A stretch of 64,000 nucleotides of DNA, taken from NCBI RefSeq assembly GCF_002295105.1, contig NZ_NSGH01000004.1, positions 1 to 64,000 of the forward strand, given 5' to 3'. The first letter of the stretch is position 1. Each line of letters begins with the position of its first letter. This DNA comes from Salimicrobium humidisoli. GTDB lineage: Bacteria; Bacillota; Bacilli; Bacillales; Halobacillaceae. The position numbers and the translations under genes were made by a program. Positions 25,090-34,270 of the stretch are shown here, piece after piece. The notes below the pieces were generated by a model. It searched no databases, was not told the DNA's origin, and worked only from the letters and a program-made list of their open reading frames with translations.

Positions 25090-25515
25090 ATGACAAACGT
25101 AGCTGTTACGTTAGAAACGCACATCCGGGACGGTTCGGACTCCGAGCAGATGTCTCTGTCAGAAAAGGGGCGCTTTTTCAGAAAAGGGAATATGGACGTA
25201 GTGACTTTCAGGGAACATCCGGAAGGAAGAGAGCCGGTGGATACGATGGTGACTATCAAACCGGGTCATGTAAGCATTAAACGCTCCGGAGGCGTGGAAA
25301 TGCGCCAGCTGTTCGAGGTCAACACGGAAACCGAGAACACGTACGTACATGAATACGGGAAACTTTTCATGAGCACCTGGACGGAACAGCTGGATTACCG
25401 TCCCCCGGGCGACTCAGGAAACGGTGAGCTGTTCATTGTCTATAAGATGACGGTCAATGAAGATGTCACACAGGATCACCAGCTGAAATTAACGCTTAAG
25501 GAGGAAACGGAATGA
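25090..25515 (+). CDS. ywiB: DUF1934 (YwiB-like) beta-barrel protein
   Basis: A 141-residue protein of the DUF1934 family, small cytoplasmic beta-barrels of the calycin type whose role is unknown. Features are [18 protein letters not shown] at the start, [23 protein letters not shown] in the middle, and the C-terminal [22 protein letters not shown]. The TGA overlaps the argS ATG (ATGA at 25512-25515), giving tight coupling with arginyl-tRNA synthetase. The same pair exists in B. subtilis. Confidence 0.88.
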   Translation: MTNVAVTLETHIRDGSDSEQMSLSEKGRFFRKGNMDVVTFREHPEGREPVDTMVTIKPGHVSIKRSGGVEMRQLFEVNTETENTYVHEYGKLFMSTWTEQLDYRPPGDSGNGELFIVYKMTVNEDVTQDHQLKLTLKEETE

Positions 25516-27179
25516 ACATTGCAGAAAAGACGGAGGCAAAGATCAAAGAAGAGATCGTCCGCGCCGTGGAAGCAGCGGGGCTTGCTTCTTCCGAAGAAAT
25601 CCCGGAAGTGGTACTCGAGCAGCCGAAAGATAAGCAGCACGGGGATTATGCCACGAATATGGCTATGCAAATGGCGAGGATCGCAAAAATGAATCCGAGA
25701 GAAATCGCAGGGGACATCGTAGAGGCGTTCGATAAGTCGAAAGCTTCGATAGAGGAGATGGAAATCGCCGGCCCCGGGTTCATCAACTTCCGTATGAACA
25801 ATACGTATCTCGCAGAACTCGTTCCCTCTATCCTCGAAGAAAAAGAAAGCTACGGTAAAAGCGGAGAAGCCCGCGGAGAGCGTATTCAGGTGGAGTTCGT
25901 ATCTGCGAATCCGACAGGAACGCTGCACCTGGGGCACGCCCGTGGCGCAGCCATCGGGGACGCACTTTGTAATATTCTTGAAGCGGCCGGGTACGACGTG
26001 GAGAGGGAATACTACATCAATGATGCAGGGAATCAGATTTCAAAACTCGCAGAATCTGTAGAAGCCCGCTACATGCAGGCGCTCGGAGAAGAATACGCGA
26101 TGCCTGAAGACGGTTATCACGGAGCGGACATCATTGAGCTCGGGAAGCAGCTTGCCGCAGAGGAAGGTGCAAGGTGGGCGGAGGTCTCAGGGGAAGAGAG
26201 ACACCGTCACTTCCGTGAATCTGGCCTCCGGTATGCACTCTCCCGTATAGAGAAGGACCTGGGTGATTTCCGCGTCACTTTCGACGAGTGGTTCTCCGAG
26301 ACGTCCCTGTACGAAGAGAACAAAATCGAAGCGGCTGTCGAAGAACTGAGAGCTCGGGATCTCGTGTATGAGCAGGAAGGAGCGACGTGGTTCAGAACTA
26401 CGGAGTACGGAGACGACAAAGACCGTGTCCTCGTAAAAAACGACGGCACTTATACGTATCTGGCTCCGGACATTGCTTATCACAAAAACAAGCTGGACCG
26501 CGGTTTTGATACCCTTATCAACATTTGGGGCGCCGACCATCACGGGTATATTCCGCGGATGAGAGCGGCCGTTCAGGCGCTTGGCTATGCCAAAGAGACG
26601 CTTGAGGTCGAAATCATCCAGATGGTCAACCTGTTTGAAAACGGGGAAAAAGTGAAGATGAGCAAACGTACCGGCAAGGCCGTTACGCTTCGCGAACTGA
26701 TGGATGAAGTCGGAGTGGACGCCATGCGCTATTTCTTCGCAATGCGTTCGAGTGATTCACACCTCGACTTCGACATGGACCTGGCCCGTTCCGAATCCAA
26801 CGAAAACCCGGTCTATTATATACAGTATGCACACGCACGTATCGCAACGATGCTGAAACAATCCGAGGAGAAGAATCTCCGCTCCGATGAGTTCGACGGC
26901 ACGCTGCTCACTTCGGAGAAAGAAATCGATCTTCTGAAGCGTCTCGGGGAATTTCCGCAGATCGTGAATGACGCTGCAGTGAACCGGACGCCACACCGCG
27001 TCACTCAGTACGCGTTCGATCTTGCATCGAACCTCCACAGTTTCTATAATGCGGAAAAAGTTCTGGATGCCGGGCATCCTGTACGTACGGCTTCCCGCAT
27101 CAAACTGATGGAAGCTGTAAAGCAGACGCTCAGGAACGCTCTTTCTCTCGTCGGCGTCGAAGCTCCCGAGAAAATGTAG
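25512..27179 (+). CDS. argS: arginyl-tRNA synthetase
   Basis: Class I synthetase that charges tRNA-Arg with arginine for translation. In 555 residues it shows the N-terminal additional domain that contacts the tRNA D-loop, and the HIGH-type motif [12 protein letters not shown] near residue 140. A KMSK-type signature KMSKRTG lies near 382, and the DALR anticodon-binding C-terminal domain begins near residue 435. No T-box leader was found before ywiB-argS. A strong terminator lies about 40 nt beyond the stop. Confidence 0.97.
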   Translation: MNIAEKTEAKIKEEIVRAVEAAGLASSEEIPEVVLEQPKDKQHGDYATNMAMQMARIAKMNPREIAGDIVEAFDKSKASIEEMEIAGPGFINFRMNNTYLAELVPSILEEKESYGKSGEARGERIQVEFVSANPTGTLHLGHARGAAIGDALCNILEAAGYDVEREYYINDAGNQISKLAESVEARYMQALGEEYAMPEDGYHGADIIELGKQLAAEEGARWAEVSGEERHRHFRESGLRYALSRIEKDLGDFRVTFDEWFSETSLYEENKIEAAVEELRARDLVYEQEGATWFRTTEYGDDKDRVLVKNDGTYTYLAPDIAYHKNKLDRGFDTLINIWGADHHGYIPRMRAAVQALGYAKETLEVEIIQMVNLFENGEKVKMSKRTGKAVTLRELMDEVGVDAMRYFFAMRSSDSHLDFDMDLARSESNENPVYYIQYAHARIATMLKQSEEKNLRSDEFDGTLLTSEKEIDLLKRLGEFPQIVNDAAVNRTPHRVTQYAFDLASNLHSFYNAEKVLDAGHPVRTASRIKLMEAVKQTLRNALSLVGVEAPEKM

Positions 27180-27218
27180 GCGCAAACGTCCCGGGATGAA
27201 TGATAATATATAAAGAAA

Positions 27219-27262
27219 GAGTGATGTTCTTCGATTTATAGAAGAACATCACTCTTTTTTGT
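27219..27262. terminator. bidirectional terminator between argS and clsB
   Basis: GAGTGATGTTCTTC (27219-27232) pairs with GAAGAACATCACTC (27241-27254), followed by TTTTTTGTTTTTT. On the minus strand T-rich sequence also follows, so it can stop both converging transcripts. Confidence 0.9.
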
Positions 27263-27279
27263 TTTTTACAGAAAGAAGG

Positions 27280-28455
27280 TCACAGCATCCATCGGAACGG
27301 TTTGACGAGCTGTGTTTTCACTTTCGTACCGAGAGAAGGGTTGGCAGCCTGTTCTTTATCATATACGAGAGAGTTTTCCGTATCTTTGAAGTACTCGGAA
27401 CGCAGATGCCGGACGAAACTTTCGTCGAAGATGGAGATGGTCACTTCCTTATTCAGAAACATACTCCGCTTATCGAAATTCGCCGTACCGATATCGGCGG
27501 CTTCCTCGTCCACAAGAACGAGCTTGGCGTGATAGAAGCCTGCGTTGTAGTGGTAGACGTTTGCTCCGTGAAGGACAAGATTCTGAAGAGACGGGAAACC
27601 GGCCTCTTTCACGAAAGCGTGATCGCGTTTCAGCGGAAGCAGAATATGAACGTCCACCCCGCGCTCGAGCGCTTTCAGCAGTTCCCGGTGAATCCTTCTG
27701 GTCGGAATGAAGTAGGGACTGCCGATGAGAATTTCTCTCCGGGCCCGCCTGATCATCGTAAGGAAAGTATTTTCGACTCCGATTCCGTCGAATGCTACAA
27801 GCTGGAAGGGGTGTTTTCCTCCTTCCCGGTAAGCGACGGAAGGAAGAGCGTCCCCGGTATTGTACGTCCAGTCACTCGCGATGATCCGATGCAGATCGCG
27901 GACAATCGAACCTGTCAGCCGCAAATGATAGTCACGCCAGTCGATGAACTGGGAACTTTTTCCGATGTACTCCCGGCCGACGTTGAAACCGCCCACGTAG
28001 CCGATCACTCCGTCGATGACCACCATTTTCCGGTGGTTCCGCCGGTTGAAAGTATAGAAGAAAAAAGGGAACTTCGGCGTCTCTGCGAAGGCTACGTCCA
28101 CGCCCGCTTTCTTCAGAGCACGGTATTCCCGGCGCAGCGGCGCGCTTACGAGCCGGTCAACGAGAAGGTTGACCCTTACCCCTTCTTCCGCTTTCATTTT
28201 GAGAAGTGTCATAAACTTACGGCTGATGATATCCCGTCGTACGAGATAATAGTATACGTCAATCTGATCCTGGGCCTGGGAGATCTCGTCGAACAGATCC
28301 TCAAAAAGCGGGGTGCCGTTTTTGTAGAAGCGGTAGTTCCCTCTCGTCTGTTCGAACGCAAGCGTACGGTTATGTTTGCGCTGACTTCTCCTGCCGAGAA
28401 TCAGATCGAGCACGATCCATAGTAAAAGTGAAATGATAATTTTAATAGTGCGCAC
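27280..28455 (-). CDS. clsB: cardiolipin synthase family phospholipase-D protein
   Basis: Condenses two phosphatidylglycerols to cardiolipin, or carries out a related phosphatidyl transfer, at the membrane. The 391-residue protein has one N-terminal membrane helix (IIISLLLWIVLDLIL) and two HKD catalytic motifs: HRKMVVIDGVIG, and HAKLVLVDEEAADIGTANFD in the second half. The GTG at 28455 has the strong site GGAGGTGGAG and was preferred over an upstream in-frame ATG in non-conserved sequence. It matches B. subtilis ywjE/clsB in length and position (argS-ywjE-fadF). Divergent from fadF. Confidence 0.88.
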   Translation of the reverse strand: MRTIKIIISLLLWIVLDLILGRRSQRKHNRTLAFEQTRGNYRFYKNGTPLFEDLFDEISQAQDQIDVYYYLVRRDIISRKFMTLLKMKAEEGVRVNLLVDRLVSAPLRREYRALKKAGVDVAFAETPKFPFFFYTFNRRNHRKMVVIDGVIGYVGGFNVGREYIGKSSQFIDWRDYHLRLTGSIVRDLHRIIASDWTYNTGDALPSVAYREGGKHPFQLVAFDGIGVENTFLTMIRRARREILIGSPYFIPTRRIHRELLKALERGVDVHILLPLKRDHAFVKEAGFPSLQNLVLHGANVYHYNAGFYHAKLVLVDEEAADIGTANFDKRSMFLNKEVTISIFDESFVRHLRSEYFKDTENSLVYDKEQAANPSLGTKVKTQLVKPFRWML

Positions 28456-28555
28456 TTCTCCACCTCCAAAAATCCATACCCCGATTGTAACTGAAATTAT
28501 AGATATATACACGTATCTCCATTCACAGATACAGGAAGAAAAAAAGCGAAACATG

Positions 28556-28584
28556 TTGACTGAATGCTCATTCAGTTTTATAGT
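28556..28584 (+). promoter_or_regulatory. fadF promoter with TetR/FadR-type palindrome
   Basis: TTGACT (28556-28561) and TATAGT (28579-28584) with a 17-bp spacer. Inside lies the palindrome TGAATGCTCATTCA (28561-28574), 6-bp arms with a 2-bp centre. The half-sites equal those of the B. subtilis FadR box (TGAATGAMTANTCATTCA), but are four base pairs closer. A TetR-family repressor would block the promoter. Confidence 0.65.
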
Positions 28585-28645
28585 AGAGTTAACTGGAACA
28601 TGAAAGGGGTTTCAATACAGAAAATAGGAAAGAGGGGGAAAAAGG

Positions 28646-30769
28646 ATGGATCCTTTACTGCTGGTGAACTGGTTGTTTTTTCTCGGAATAACGATTTATG
28701 CGCTTTATCTTTTCGCACGTATCGTTCAGACGAGAATTGCTTATATCCGTATGGGGAAGAAGTTTGAATTCGACGGAAAGATCAAACGTCGCCTTCAAAA
28801 GATAGGTATTTACGTTTTCGGTCAGAAAAAATTGCTCAAAGATAAGAAATCAGGAGCAATTCACGTCATGATGTTTTATGGATTTATACTTGTACAGTTC
28901 GGAGCGATTGATTTTATTTGGAAGGGGCTGGCGCCTGATTCACATCTGCCGCTGGGTCCGTTGTATCCTGCCTTTACGTTTTTCCAGGAACTCGTAACAC
29001 TTACTATCATCGTTGCCGTCGTCTGGGCTTTCTACCGTCGTTACATAGAGAAGCTCGCCCGCCTGAAGCGCGGCTGGAAAGCCGGTCTCGTACTTATTTT
29101 CATCGGAACACTGATGGTGACGGTGCTGGCCGGGAACGGTATGAACATTATCTGGCACGGACATGAAGCAAGCGTCTGGGAACCGGTAGCCAGTGCTATC
29201 GCGCTCGGATTCGGATGGCTCCCGGAAACAGCGGCAGCCGCAGTATTTTTCGTTATGTGGTGGATTCACCTGATTACGCTGCTCAGCTTTCTCGTATATG
29301 TACCTCAGTCGAAACACGCTCACCTTATTGCAGCTCCGGTCAACGTCTTCCTCAGTCGTGAGGATGCTCCAGGAAAGCTGAAACCGATCAATTTCGACAT
29401 CGATGATGAAACGGATGAGGAAGATGTGTCCTTCGGTGTCGGAAAAGTGGAAGAATTCGACCAGCTGCAGATGATCGACCTGTATGCATGTGTGGAATGC
29501 GGACGCTGTACGAACGTCTGTCCCGCTTCCGTATCCGGGAAAATGCTGTCTCCGATGGATCTTCTCGTTAAGATCCGTGACCACCTGACCGAAAAAGGGG
29601 CAGCGGTCACAGGACGCGAAGCGTGGGTGCCTTCCTACGCATTTTCCGGAACCGAAGGAAATATGCTCGCGTCGATGGCCCGCAATGAACAGAACGATGC
29701 GGTCGACCGCGTGAACGAAACGAACCTGATCGGGGATGTCATCACGGAAGAAGAGCTTTGGGCATGTACGACGTGCCGGAACTGTGAAGACGCCTGTCCG
29801 GTCATGAACGAGCACGTCGATAAAATCATCGACCTGCGCCGCTATCTCGTAATGACCGAAGGGAAAATGGATCCGGATGGTCAACGTGCTCTTATGAATA
29901 TCGAGCGTCAGGGGAACCCGTGGGGACTTTCCAAGAAAGAACGCGAAAACTGGCGTGACCTTGATGAAGAAGCATACATCCCGACGGTGAAGGAACTGAA
30001 GAAAGAAGGCGAAGAATTCGAGTATCTGTTCTGGGTAAGCTCTATGGGATCATATGATAACCGCAGTCAGAAAATCGCGATGGATTTCGCTAAACTTATG
30101 AACAAAGCGGGCATCAAATTCGCTATTCTCGGAAACAAGGAACAGAACTCCGGAGATACGGCCCGCCGCATGGGGAACGAATTCCTGTTCCAGGAACTTG
30201 CGGAGAAGAACATCAAGGAATTTGAGAAACACGACGTGAAGAAGATCGTCACGATCGATCCTCACGCCTACAACATTTTCAAAAACGAATATCCGGACTT
30301 CGGTTTCGAAGCGGAAGTGTATCACCACACGGAACTGCTGGCCGAGTGGCTTGAAGAAGGACGCCTGAAACCGGAAGCACCGGTCAATGAGAGAATTACG
30401 TACCACGACAGCTGTTATCTCGGTCGCTACAACGAAGTGTACGAACCGCCTCGTGAAGTGCTTGAAATGATTCCGGGTGTAGAAGTTGTGGAAATGCAGC
30501 GTAATCGTTCCAACGGCATGTGCTGTGGAGCGGGCGGCGGAATGATGTGGATGGAGGAGAAGACCGGAAACCGCGTCAACGAAGCCCGTACCGAACAGGC
30601 ACTTGAAGTGGAACCGACTATGATCTCCAGTGGCTGTCCATTCTGCCTGACTATGCTCTCCGACGGTACGAAAGCGAAAGAAGTCGAAGAAACAGTCAGC
30701 ACGATGGACATCGCAGAAATACTCGCAAAATCCATCTTTGAAAAAGATAAAGCGGGGGCTTCCGCTTAG
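28646..30769 (+). CDS. fadF: FadF, Fe-S electron-transfer oxidoreductase for beta-oxidation
   Basis: A 707-residue membrane Fe-S oxidoreductase thought to pass electrons from acyl-CoA dehydrogenases via ETF to menaquinone. The N-terminal third has four to five membrane helices with His residues. Two ferredoxin-type 4Fe-4S motifs follow: CVECGRCTNVCP near residue 282 and CTTCRNCEDACP near 374. Two CCG domains end the protein (HDSCYLGRYNEVYEPPREVL and MCCGAGGGMMWMEE), as in glycolate-oxidase GlpC/HdrB-type proteins. The ATG follows AGGGGGAAAAAGG. It is followed by thiolase and dehydrogenase genes. Confidence 0.93.
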   Translation: MDPLLLVNWLFFLGITIYALYLFARIVQTRIAYIRMGKKFEFDGKIKRRLQKIGIYVFGQKKLLKDKKSGAIHVMMFYGFILVQFGAIDFIWKGLAPDSHLPLGPLYPAFTFFQELVTLTIIVAVVWAFYRRYIEKLARLKRGWKAGLVLIFIGTLMVTVLAGNGMNIIWHGHEASVWEPVASAIALGFGWLPETAAAAVFFVMWWIHLITLLSFLVYVPQSKHAHLIAAPVNVFLSREDAPGKLKPINFDIDDETDEEDVSFGVGKVEEFDQLQMIDLYACVECGRCTNVCPASVSGKMLSPMDLLVKIRDHLTEKGAAVTGREAWVPSYAFSGTEGNMLASMARNEQNDAVDRVNETNLIGDVITEEELWACTTCRNCEDACPVMNEHVDKIIDLRRYLVMTEGKMDPDGQRALMNIERQGNPWGLSKKERENWRDLDEEAYIPTVKELKKEGEEFEYLFWVSSMGSYDNRSQKIAMDFAKLMNKAGIKFAILGNKEQNSGDTARRMGNEFLFQELAEKNIKEFEKHDVKKIVTIDPHAYNIFKNEYPDFGFEAEVYHHTELLAEWLEEGRLKPEAPVNERITYHDSCYLGRYNEVYEPPREVLEMIPGVEVVEMQRNRSNGMCCGAGGGMMWMEEKTGNRVNEARTEQALEVEPTMISSGCPFCLTMLSDGTKAKEVEETVSTMDIAEILAKSIFEKDKAGASA

Positions 30770-30777
30770 AAACACCG
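30742..30777 (+). repeat. 36-bp direct repeat, copy 1 (fadF 3' end)
   Basis: This copy covers the last eight codons of fadF, its stop and 8 nt beyond. An identical 36-bp copy lies at 30870-30905. Within the repeat AAGCGG and CCGCTT form a small hairpin. Confidence 0.95.
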
Positions 30778-30796
30778 GAATAAGCAGGCCGGCCGT

Positions 30797-30818
30797 CCGG
30801 AAGAGATGTTCCTTCCGG
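30797..30818 (+). terminator. hairpin after fadF
   Basis: CCGGAAG (30797-30803) pairs with CTTCCGG (30812-30818). No T-run follows, so it is more likely an RNA-stabilising or weak Rho-type end than a true intrinsic terminator. Confidence 0.35.
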
Positions 30819-30869
30819 TGGTCCGGAGGGCTTATAACGTGAGTTTCTGGAAGCCTGTGAGCTGGCATG

Positions 30870-30905
30870 AAAAGATAAAGCGGGGGCTTCCGCTTAGAAA
30901 CACCG
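30870..30905 (+). repeat. 36-bp direct repeat, copy 2 (intergenic)
   Basis: Exact copy of the fadF 3' end, 128 bp downstream of the original, outside any gene. See the copy at 30742-30777. Confidence 0.95.
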
Positions 30906-30949
30906 AAGCGGAAAATACCCGATCTGTAAAATAAAAATCAAAAAATTGT

Positions 30950-30981
30950 GGAAAGTGTACAGAAAGTTTTGTACACTTTCC
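30950..30981 (+). promoter_or_regulatory. 12-bp inverted repeat before the thiolase gene
   Basis: GGAAAGTGTACA (30950-30961) is the exact complement of TGTACACTTTCC (30970-30981) around an 8-base spacer. No T-run follows. Either an RNA hairpin or a protein-binding palindrome. Confidence 0.5.
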
Positions 30982-30994
30982 TTATGAGAGGAAA

Positions 30995-31034
30995 TTGAGC
31001 GAGCGTTCAATAGGATTATTTGAAAGCGTTACCA
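30995..31034 (+). promoter_or_regulatory. TetR-type operator and cre site upstream of thiolase
   Basis: TTGAGCGAGCGTTCAA (30995-31010) is a near-perfect palindrome. It fits the pattern TGARYGNNCRTTCA that also describes the fadF operator. Eleven bases later TGAAAGCGTTACCA (31021-31034) matches the cre consensus TGWAANCGNTNWCA at 13 of 14 positions. This implies control by a TetR-family repressor and by CcpA. Confidence 0.6.
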
Positions 31035-31054
31035 CTATGGAGGAGGAATTATTA

Positions 31055-32242
31055 ATGGTAAAAACAGTGATTGTTGATGGAGCACGTACCGCGTTCGGGA
31101 AACTCGGAGGAAGTCTCTCTTCTTTATCTGCTTCGGATCTTGGCGGAAAAGTCATTGCGGAAGCTATGCAGCGCGCCGGAGTAGAAGGTAAGGATATAGG
31201 AGAGGTCATTATGGGTAGTGTGCTTCAGGGTGGTCAGGGACAGCTGCCTTCACGCCAGGCGGCACGGAACGCGAATATTCCGTGGCATGTGAAGACGGAA
31301 ACCGTCAACAAAGTTTGTGCTTCCGGTATGCGCAGTGTAACGATGGGCGATCAGTTCATCCGTCTCGGAGAAGAGGAAATCATCGTCGCTGGCGGCATGG
31401 AAAGCATGAGCAGTGCTCCGTACTTCCTTCCGAAAGCGAGGTTCGGCTATCGCATGGGCGATGGTGCCGTAAAAGATATGATGACCCACGACGGTCTTAC
31501 CTGCTCTTTCGAGGGCATCCACATGGGAAGCTACGGTAACCGTACGGCTAATAAGCATGATATTTCCAGAGAAGCCCAGGATGAATGGGCGGCGCGCAGC
31601 CACGAACTTGCCGGCAAAGCGATCGAATCCGGCGTGATGAAAGAAGAGATTGTGCCGGTTGAAGTACCGCAGCGAAAAGGTGATCCGATCAGTGTCGATA
31701 CCGATGAAGCACCGAGACTGGATACGACAGCGGAGAAACTTAAGAAACTGAAACCTGCTTTCGACTCTGATGGCAGTATTACGGCAGGTAACGCACCTGG
31801 TGTGAATGATGGAGCGTGTGCAATGGTACTGATGAGTGATGAGAAAGCGAAGCAGCAGAACATTAAGCCGCTTGCCACAATCATCGCCCACGATGAAATT
31901 GCAGTGGAAGCTCAGGATTTCCCTGAAACACCGGGACTAGTCATTAACAAAATTCTCGAAAAAACAGGCAAAAAGATGGAAGATATCGATCTGTTCGAAG
32001 TGAACGAAGCATTTGCGGTCGTGTCACTGGCCGGCGGTAAGATTGCAGGACTTGATACGGATAAAGTGAACGTCAACGGCGGTGCCGTGGCGCTCGGTCA
32101 CCCGATCGGTGCAAGTGGTGCCAGAATCATCCTTACACTTGCCTACGAACTTCGTCGTCGCGGCGGCGGTACCGGAATCGCTGCTATCTGCTCCGGCGGA
32201 GGCCAGGGTGATGCGGTTATGATCGAAGTGGAGGGAGCTTAA
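31055..32242 (+). CDS. acetyl-CoA C-acetyltransferase (thiolase)
   Basis: Condenses two acetyl-CoA to acetoacetyl-CoA or cleaves 3-ketoacyl-CoA. The 395-residue protein has the nucleophilic Cys in KVCASGMRS near residue 89 and the C-terminal catalytic motifs GHPIGASGARI and CSGGGQGDA, as in MmgA/AtoB/FadA relatives. NEAFAVVSLA precedes them. ATG at 31055 has GGAGGAGG upstream; an in-frame TTG at 30995 lies in the operator palindrome and is not used. First gene of thiolase-hbd-acd-acd. Whether it acts in synthesis or degradation is undecided; the adjoining acyl-CoA genes favour degradation. Confidence 0.94.
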   Translation: MVKTVIVDGARTAFGKLGGSLSSLSASDLGGKVIAEAMQRAGVEGKDIGEVIMGSVLQGGQGQLPSRQAARNANIPWHVKTETVNKVCASGMRSVTMGDQFIRLGEEEIIVAGGMESMSSAPYFLPKARFGYRMGDGAVKDMMTHDGLTCSFEGIHMGSYGNRTANKHDISREAQDEWAARSHELAGKAIESGVMKEEIVPVEVPQRKGDPISVDTDEAPRLDTTAEKLKKLKPAFDSDGSITAGNAPGVNDGACAMVLMSDEKAKQQNIKPLATIIAHDEIAVEAQDFPETPGLVINKILEKTGKKMEDIDLFEVNEAFAVVSLAGGKIAGLDTDKVNVNGGAVALGHPIGASGARIILTLAYELRRRGGGTGIAAICSGGGQGDAVMIEVEGA

Positions 32243-32244
32243 TC

Positions 32245-33090
32245 ATGAAGAACATTTTCGTTATAGGTGCCGGTCAGATGGGCGCCGGAATTGCACAGGT
32301 ATTTGCTTCGCACAATTTCTCCGTAAAGTTGTTTGATGTAAACGAAGAAGCGTTGAAAAAAGGGATCGAAGGAATTTATAAGCGTCTCGACCGTGCTGTC
32401 GAGAAAGAACGTATGACAAAGGAAGGGGCGGAGCAGGCGAAAGCTCACCTCGAGACCGCTTCCAGTATGGAAGACGCTGCGCATTGTGACTTTGCAATCG
32501 AAGCCGTAGTAGAGCGGATGGATGTGAAGGAGAAAGTGTTCCGTCAGCTCGATGACATTATGCCGGACCACGCCATTCTTGCGACGAACACCTCGTCTCT
32601 TCCGATCACGGACGTGGCGGCGGTAACGAACCGTCCGTCACAGGTTATAGGTATGCACTTTATGAACCCTGTACCGGTGATGAAACTGGTGGAGATCATC
32701 CGGGCGATCCAGACGAGTGATGAGACGTATGAGCGCGTAGAGAAACTGGCAGAACAGCTGGCGAAAACACCCGTGGAAGTGAACGACTACCCGGGCTTCG
32801 TTTCCAACCGGGTACTTATGCCGATGATCAACGAAGCTGTTTTCACCGTGTACGAAGGCGTGGCGTCGAAAGAGGATGTGGACACCGTTATGAAGCTCGG
32901 CATGAACCATCCGATGGGGCCGCTCCAGCTGGCGGATTTCATAGGCCTTGATACATGTCTGTCCATTATGGAAATACTTTACGACGGATTCGGCGATTCG
33001 AAATATCGTCCATGTCCGTTGCTCAAGAAATATGTAGCAGCCGGCTGGCTCGGGAAGAAATCCGGTCGCGGTTTTTACGTTTATGAATAG
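32245..33090 (+). CDS. hbd: 3-hydroxybutyryl-CoA dehydrogenase
   Basis: NAD-dependent oxidation of 3-hydroxyacyl-CoA (C4 preferred) to 3-ketoacyl-CoA, supplying the thiolase. The 281-residue length is usual for the Hbd/MmgB family. The nucleotide-binding VIGAGQMGAGIAQVFA is at residues 5-20, the catalytic His lies in MHFMNPVPVMKLVEI, and the C-terminal domain holds NHPMGPLQLADFIGLDTCLSIM. It starts 2 nt after the thiolase stop. No enoyl-CoA hydratase gene is in this cluster, so that step must be encoded elsewhere. Confidence 0.95.
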   Translation: MKNIFVIGAGQMGAGIAQVFASHNFSVKLFDVNEEALKKGIEGIYKRLDRAVEKERMTKEGAEQAKAHLETASSMEDAAHCDFAIEAVVERMDVKEKVFRQLDDIMPDHAILATNTSSLPITDVAAVTNRPSQVIGMHFMNPVPVMKLVEIIRAIQTSDETYERVEKLAEQLAKTPVEVNDYPGFVSNRVLMPMINEAVFTVYEGVASKEDVDTVMKLGMNHPMGPLQLADFIGLDTCLSIMEILYDGFGDSKYRPCPLLKKYVAAGWLGKKSGRGFYVYE

Positions 33091-33101
33091 GAGAGAACCG
33101 A

Positions 33102-34238
33102 ATGTTATTAACTGATGAACAGCAGATGATGAAGAAAATGGTCCGGGACTTCGCTGAGAACGAAGTCGCCCCGGCCATCGAACGTATGGAAGCGGAAGAC
33201 CGTTTTCCGATAGAAGTAGTCAAAAAGATGGGAGAACTCGGGCTGATGGGTATACCGATCCCTGAAGAATACGGGGGCTCCGAGATGGACTTCACCTCGT
33301 ATATTATCGCCATCAATGAACTGTCGAAAGTGAGCGCGACAGTCGGAGTGATTTTGTCCGTTCATACTTCAGTGGGCACGAACCCAATTCTTTACTTCGG
33401 AACGGAAGAGCAGAAGAAGAAATACATTCCGAAACTGGCAAGCGGCGAGTATCTGGGAGCTTTTGCCCTCACAGAACCGGGAGCCGGGTCTGACGCTGCC
33501 AGTCTGAAGACGAAAGCGGTCAAAGACGGGGATTCCTATATCCTGAACGGCTCTAAAGCGTACATCACTAACGCCGAGGCGGCAGATACGTTCATCGTAT
33601 TCGCCCGTACCAACCCGGAAGAATCGAGAAGTAAAGGTATCAGCGCTTTTATTGTGGAGAAAGACACTCCCGGTTTCACAGTCGGCAAAGTGGAAAGAAA
33701 GATGGGACTGCACGGATCAAGCACGTGTGCCATCAACTTCGAGCAGTGCCGGGTGCCGAAAGAGAACCTGCTCGGGGAAGAAGGAAAAGGGTTCGACGTT
33801 GCGATGGCCAACCTTAATACCGGAAGAATCGGAATCGCTGCTCAGGCGCTCGGCATCGCTCAGGCTTCTCTTGAGCATGCGGTAGGTTACGCGAAAGAAC
33901 GGGAACAGTTCGGCAAACCGATTGCCAAACACCAGGGTCTCTCTTTCAAACTTTCGGACATGGCTACGGATGTGGAAGCGGCCAAATTGCTGGTGTACGA
34001 AGCGGCCCGTCTGCAGCAGGCACAGCAGCCATGCGGCAAAGAAGTGTCGATGGCAAAACTTTATGCTTCCCGTGCTGCGGTTAACACGAGTATCGAAGCT
34101 GTGCAGGTATACGGCGGCTACGGCTATACAGAAGACTACCCGGTAGAGCGGTTTTTCCGTGATGCCAAAGTTTGTGAAATTTATGAAGGTACAAGTGAGA
34201 TTCAGCGGATGGTCATTGGAACGCACTTGATGAAATAA
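33102..34238 (+). CDS. acyl-CoA dehydrogenase (first copy)
   Basis: FAD-dependent alpha,beta-dehydrogenation of acyl-CoA, passing electrons to ETF. 378 residues, usual for short/medium-chain enzymes. FAD- and substrate-binding motifs are [15 protein letters not shown] and [17 protein letters not shown]. The C-terminal [15 protein letters not shown] contains the catalytic Glu (in YEGT). It lies 11 nt after hbd and closely resembles the next gene, so the pair arose by duplication. MmgC-like short-chain or branched-chain substrates are likely, but specificity cannot be read. Confidence 0.93.
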   Translation: MLLTDEQQMMKKMVRDFAENEVAPAIERMEAEDRFPIEVVKKMGELGLMGIPIPEEYGGSEMDFTSYIIAINELSKVSATVGVILSVHTSVGTNPILYFGTEEQKKKYIPKLASGEYLGAFALTEPGAGSDAASLKTKAVKDGDSYILNGSKAYITNAEAADTFIVFARTNPEESRSKGISAFIVEKDTPGFTVGKVERKMGLHGSSTCAINFEQCRVPKENLLGEEGKGFDVAMANLNTGRIGIAAQALGIAQASLEHAVGYAKEREQFGKPIAKHQGLSFKLSDMATDVEAAKLLVYEAARLQQAQQPCGKEVSMAKLYASRAAVNTSIEAVQVYGGYGYTEDYPVERFFRDAKVCEIYEGTSEIQRMVIGTHLMK

Positions 34239-34270
34239 TAAGCAGTCGAACCGAAGAAAGGGGAACAGGT

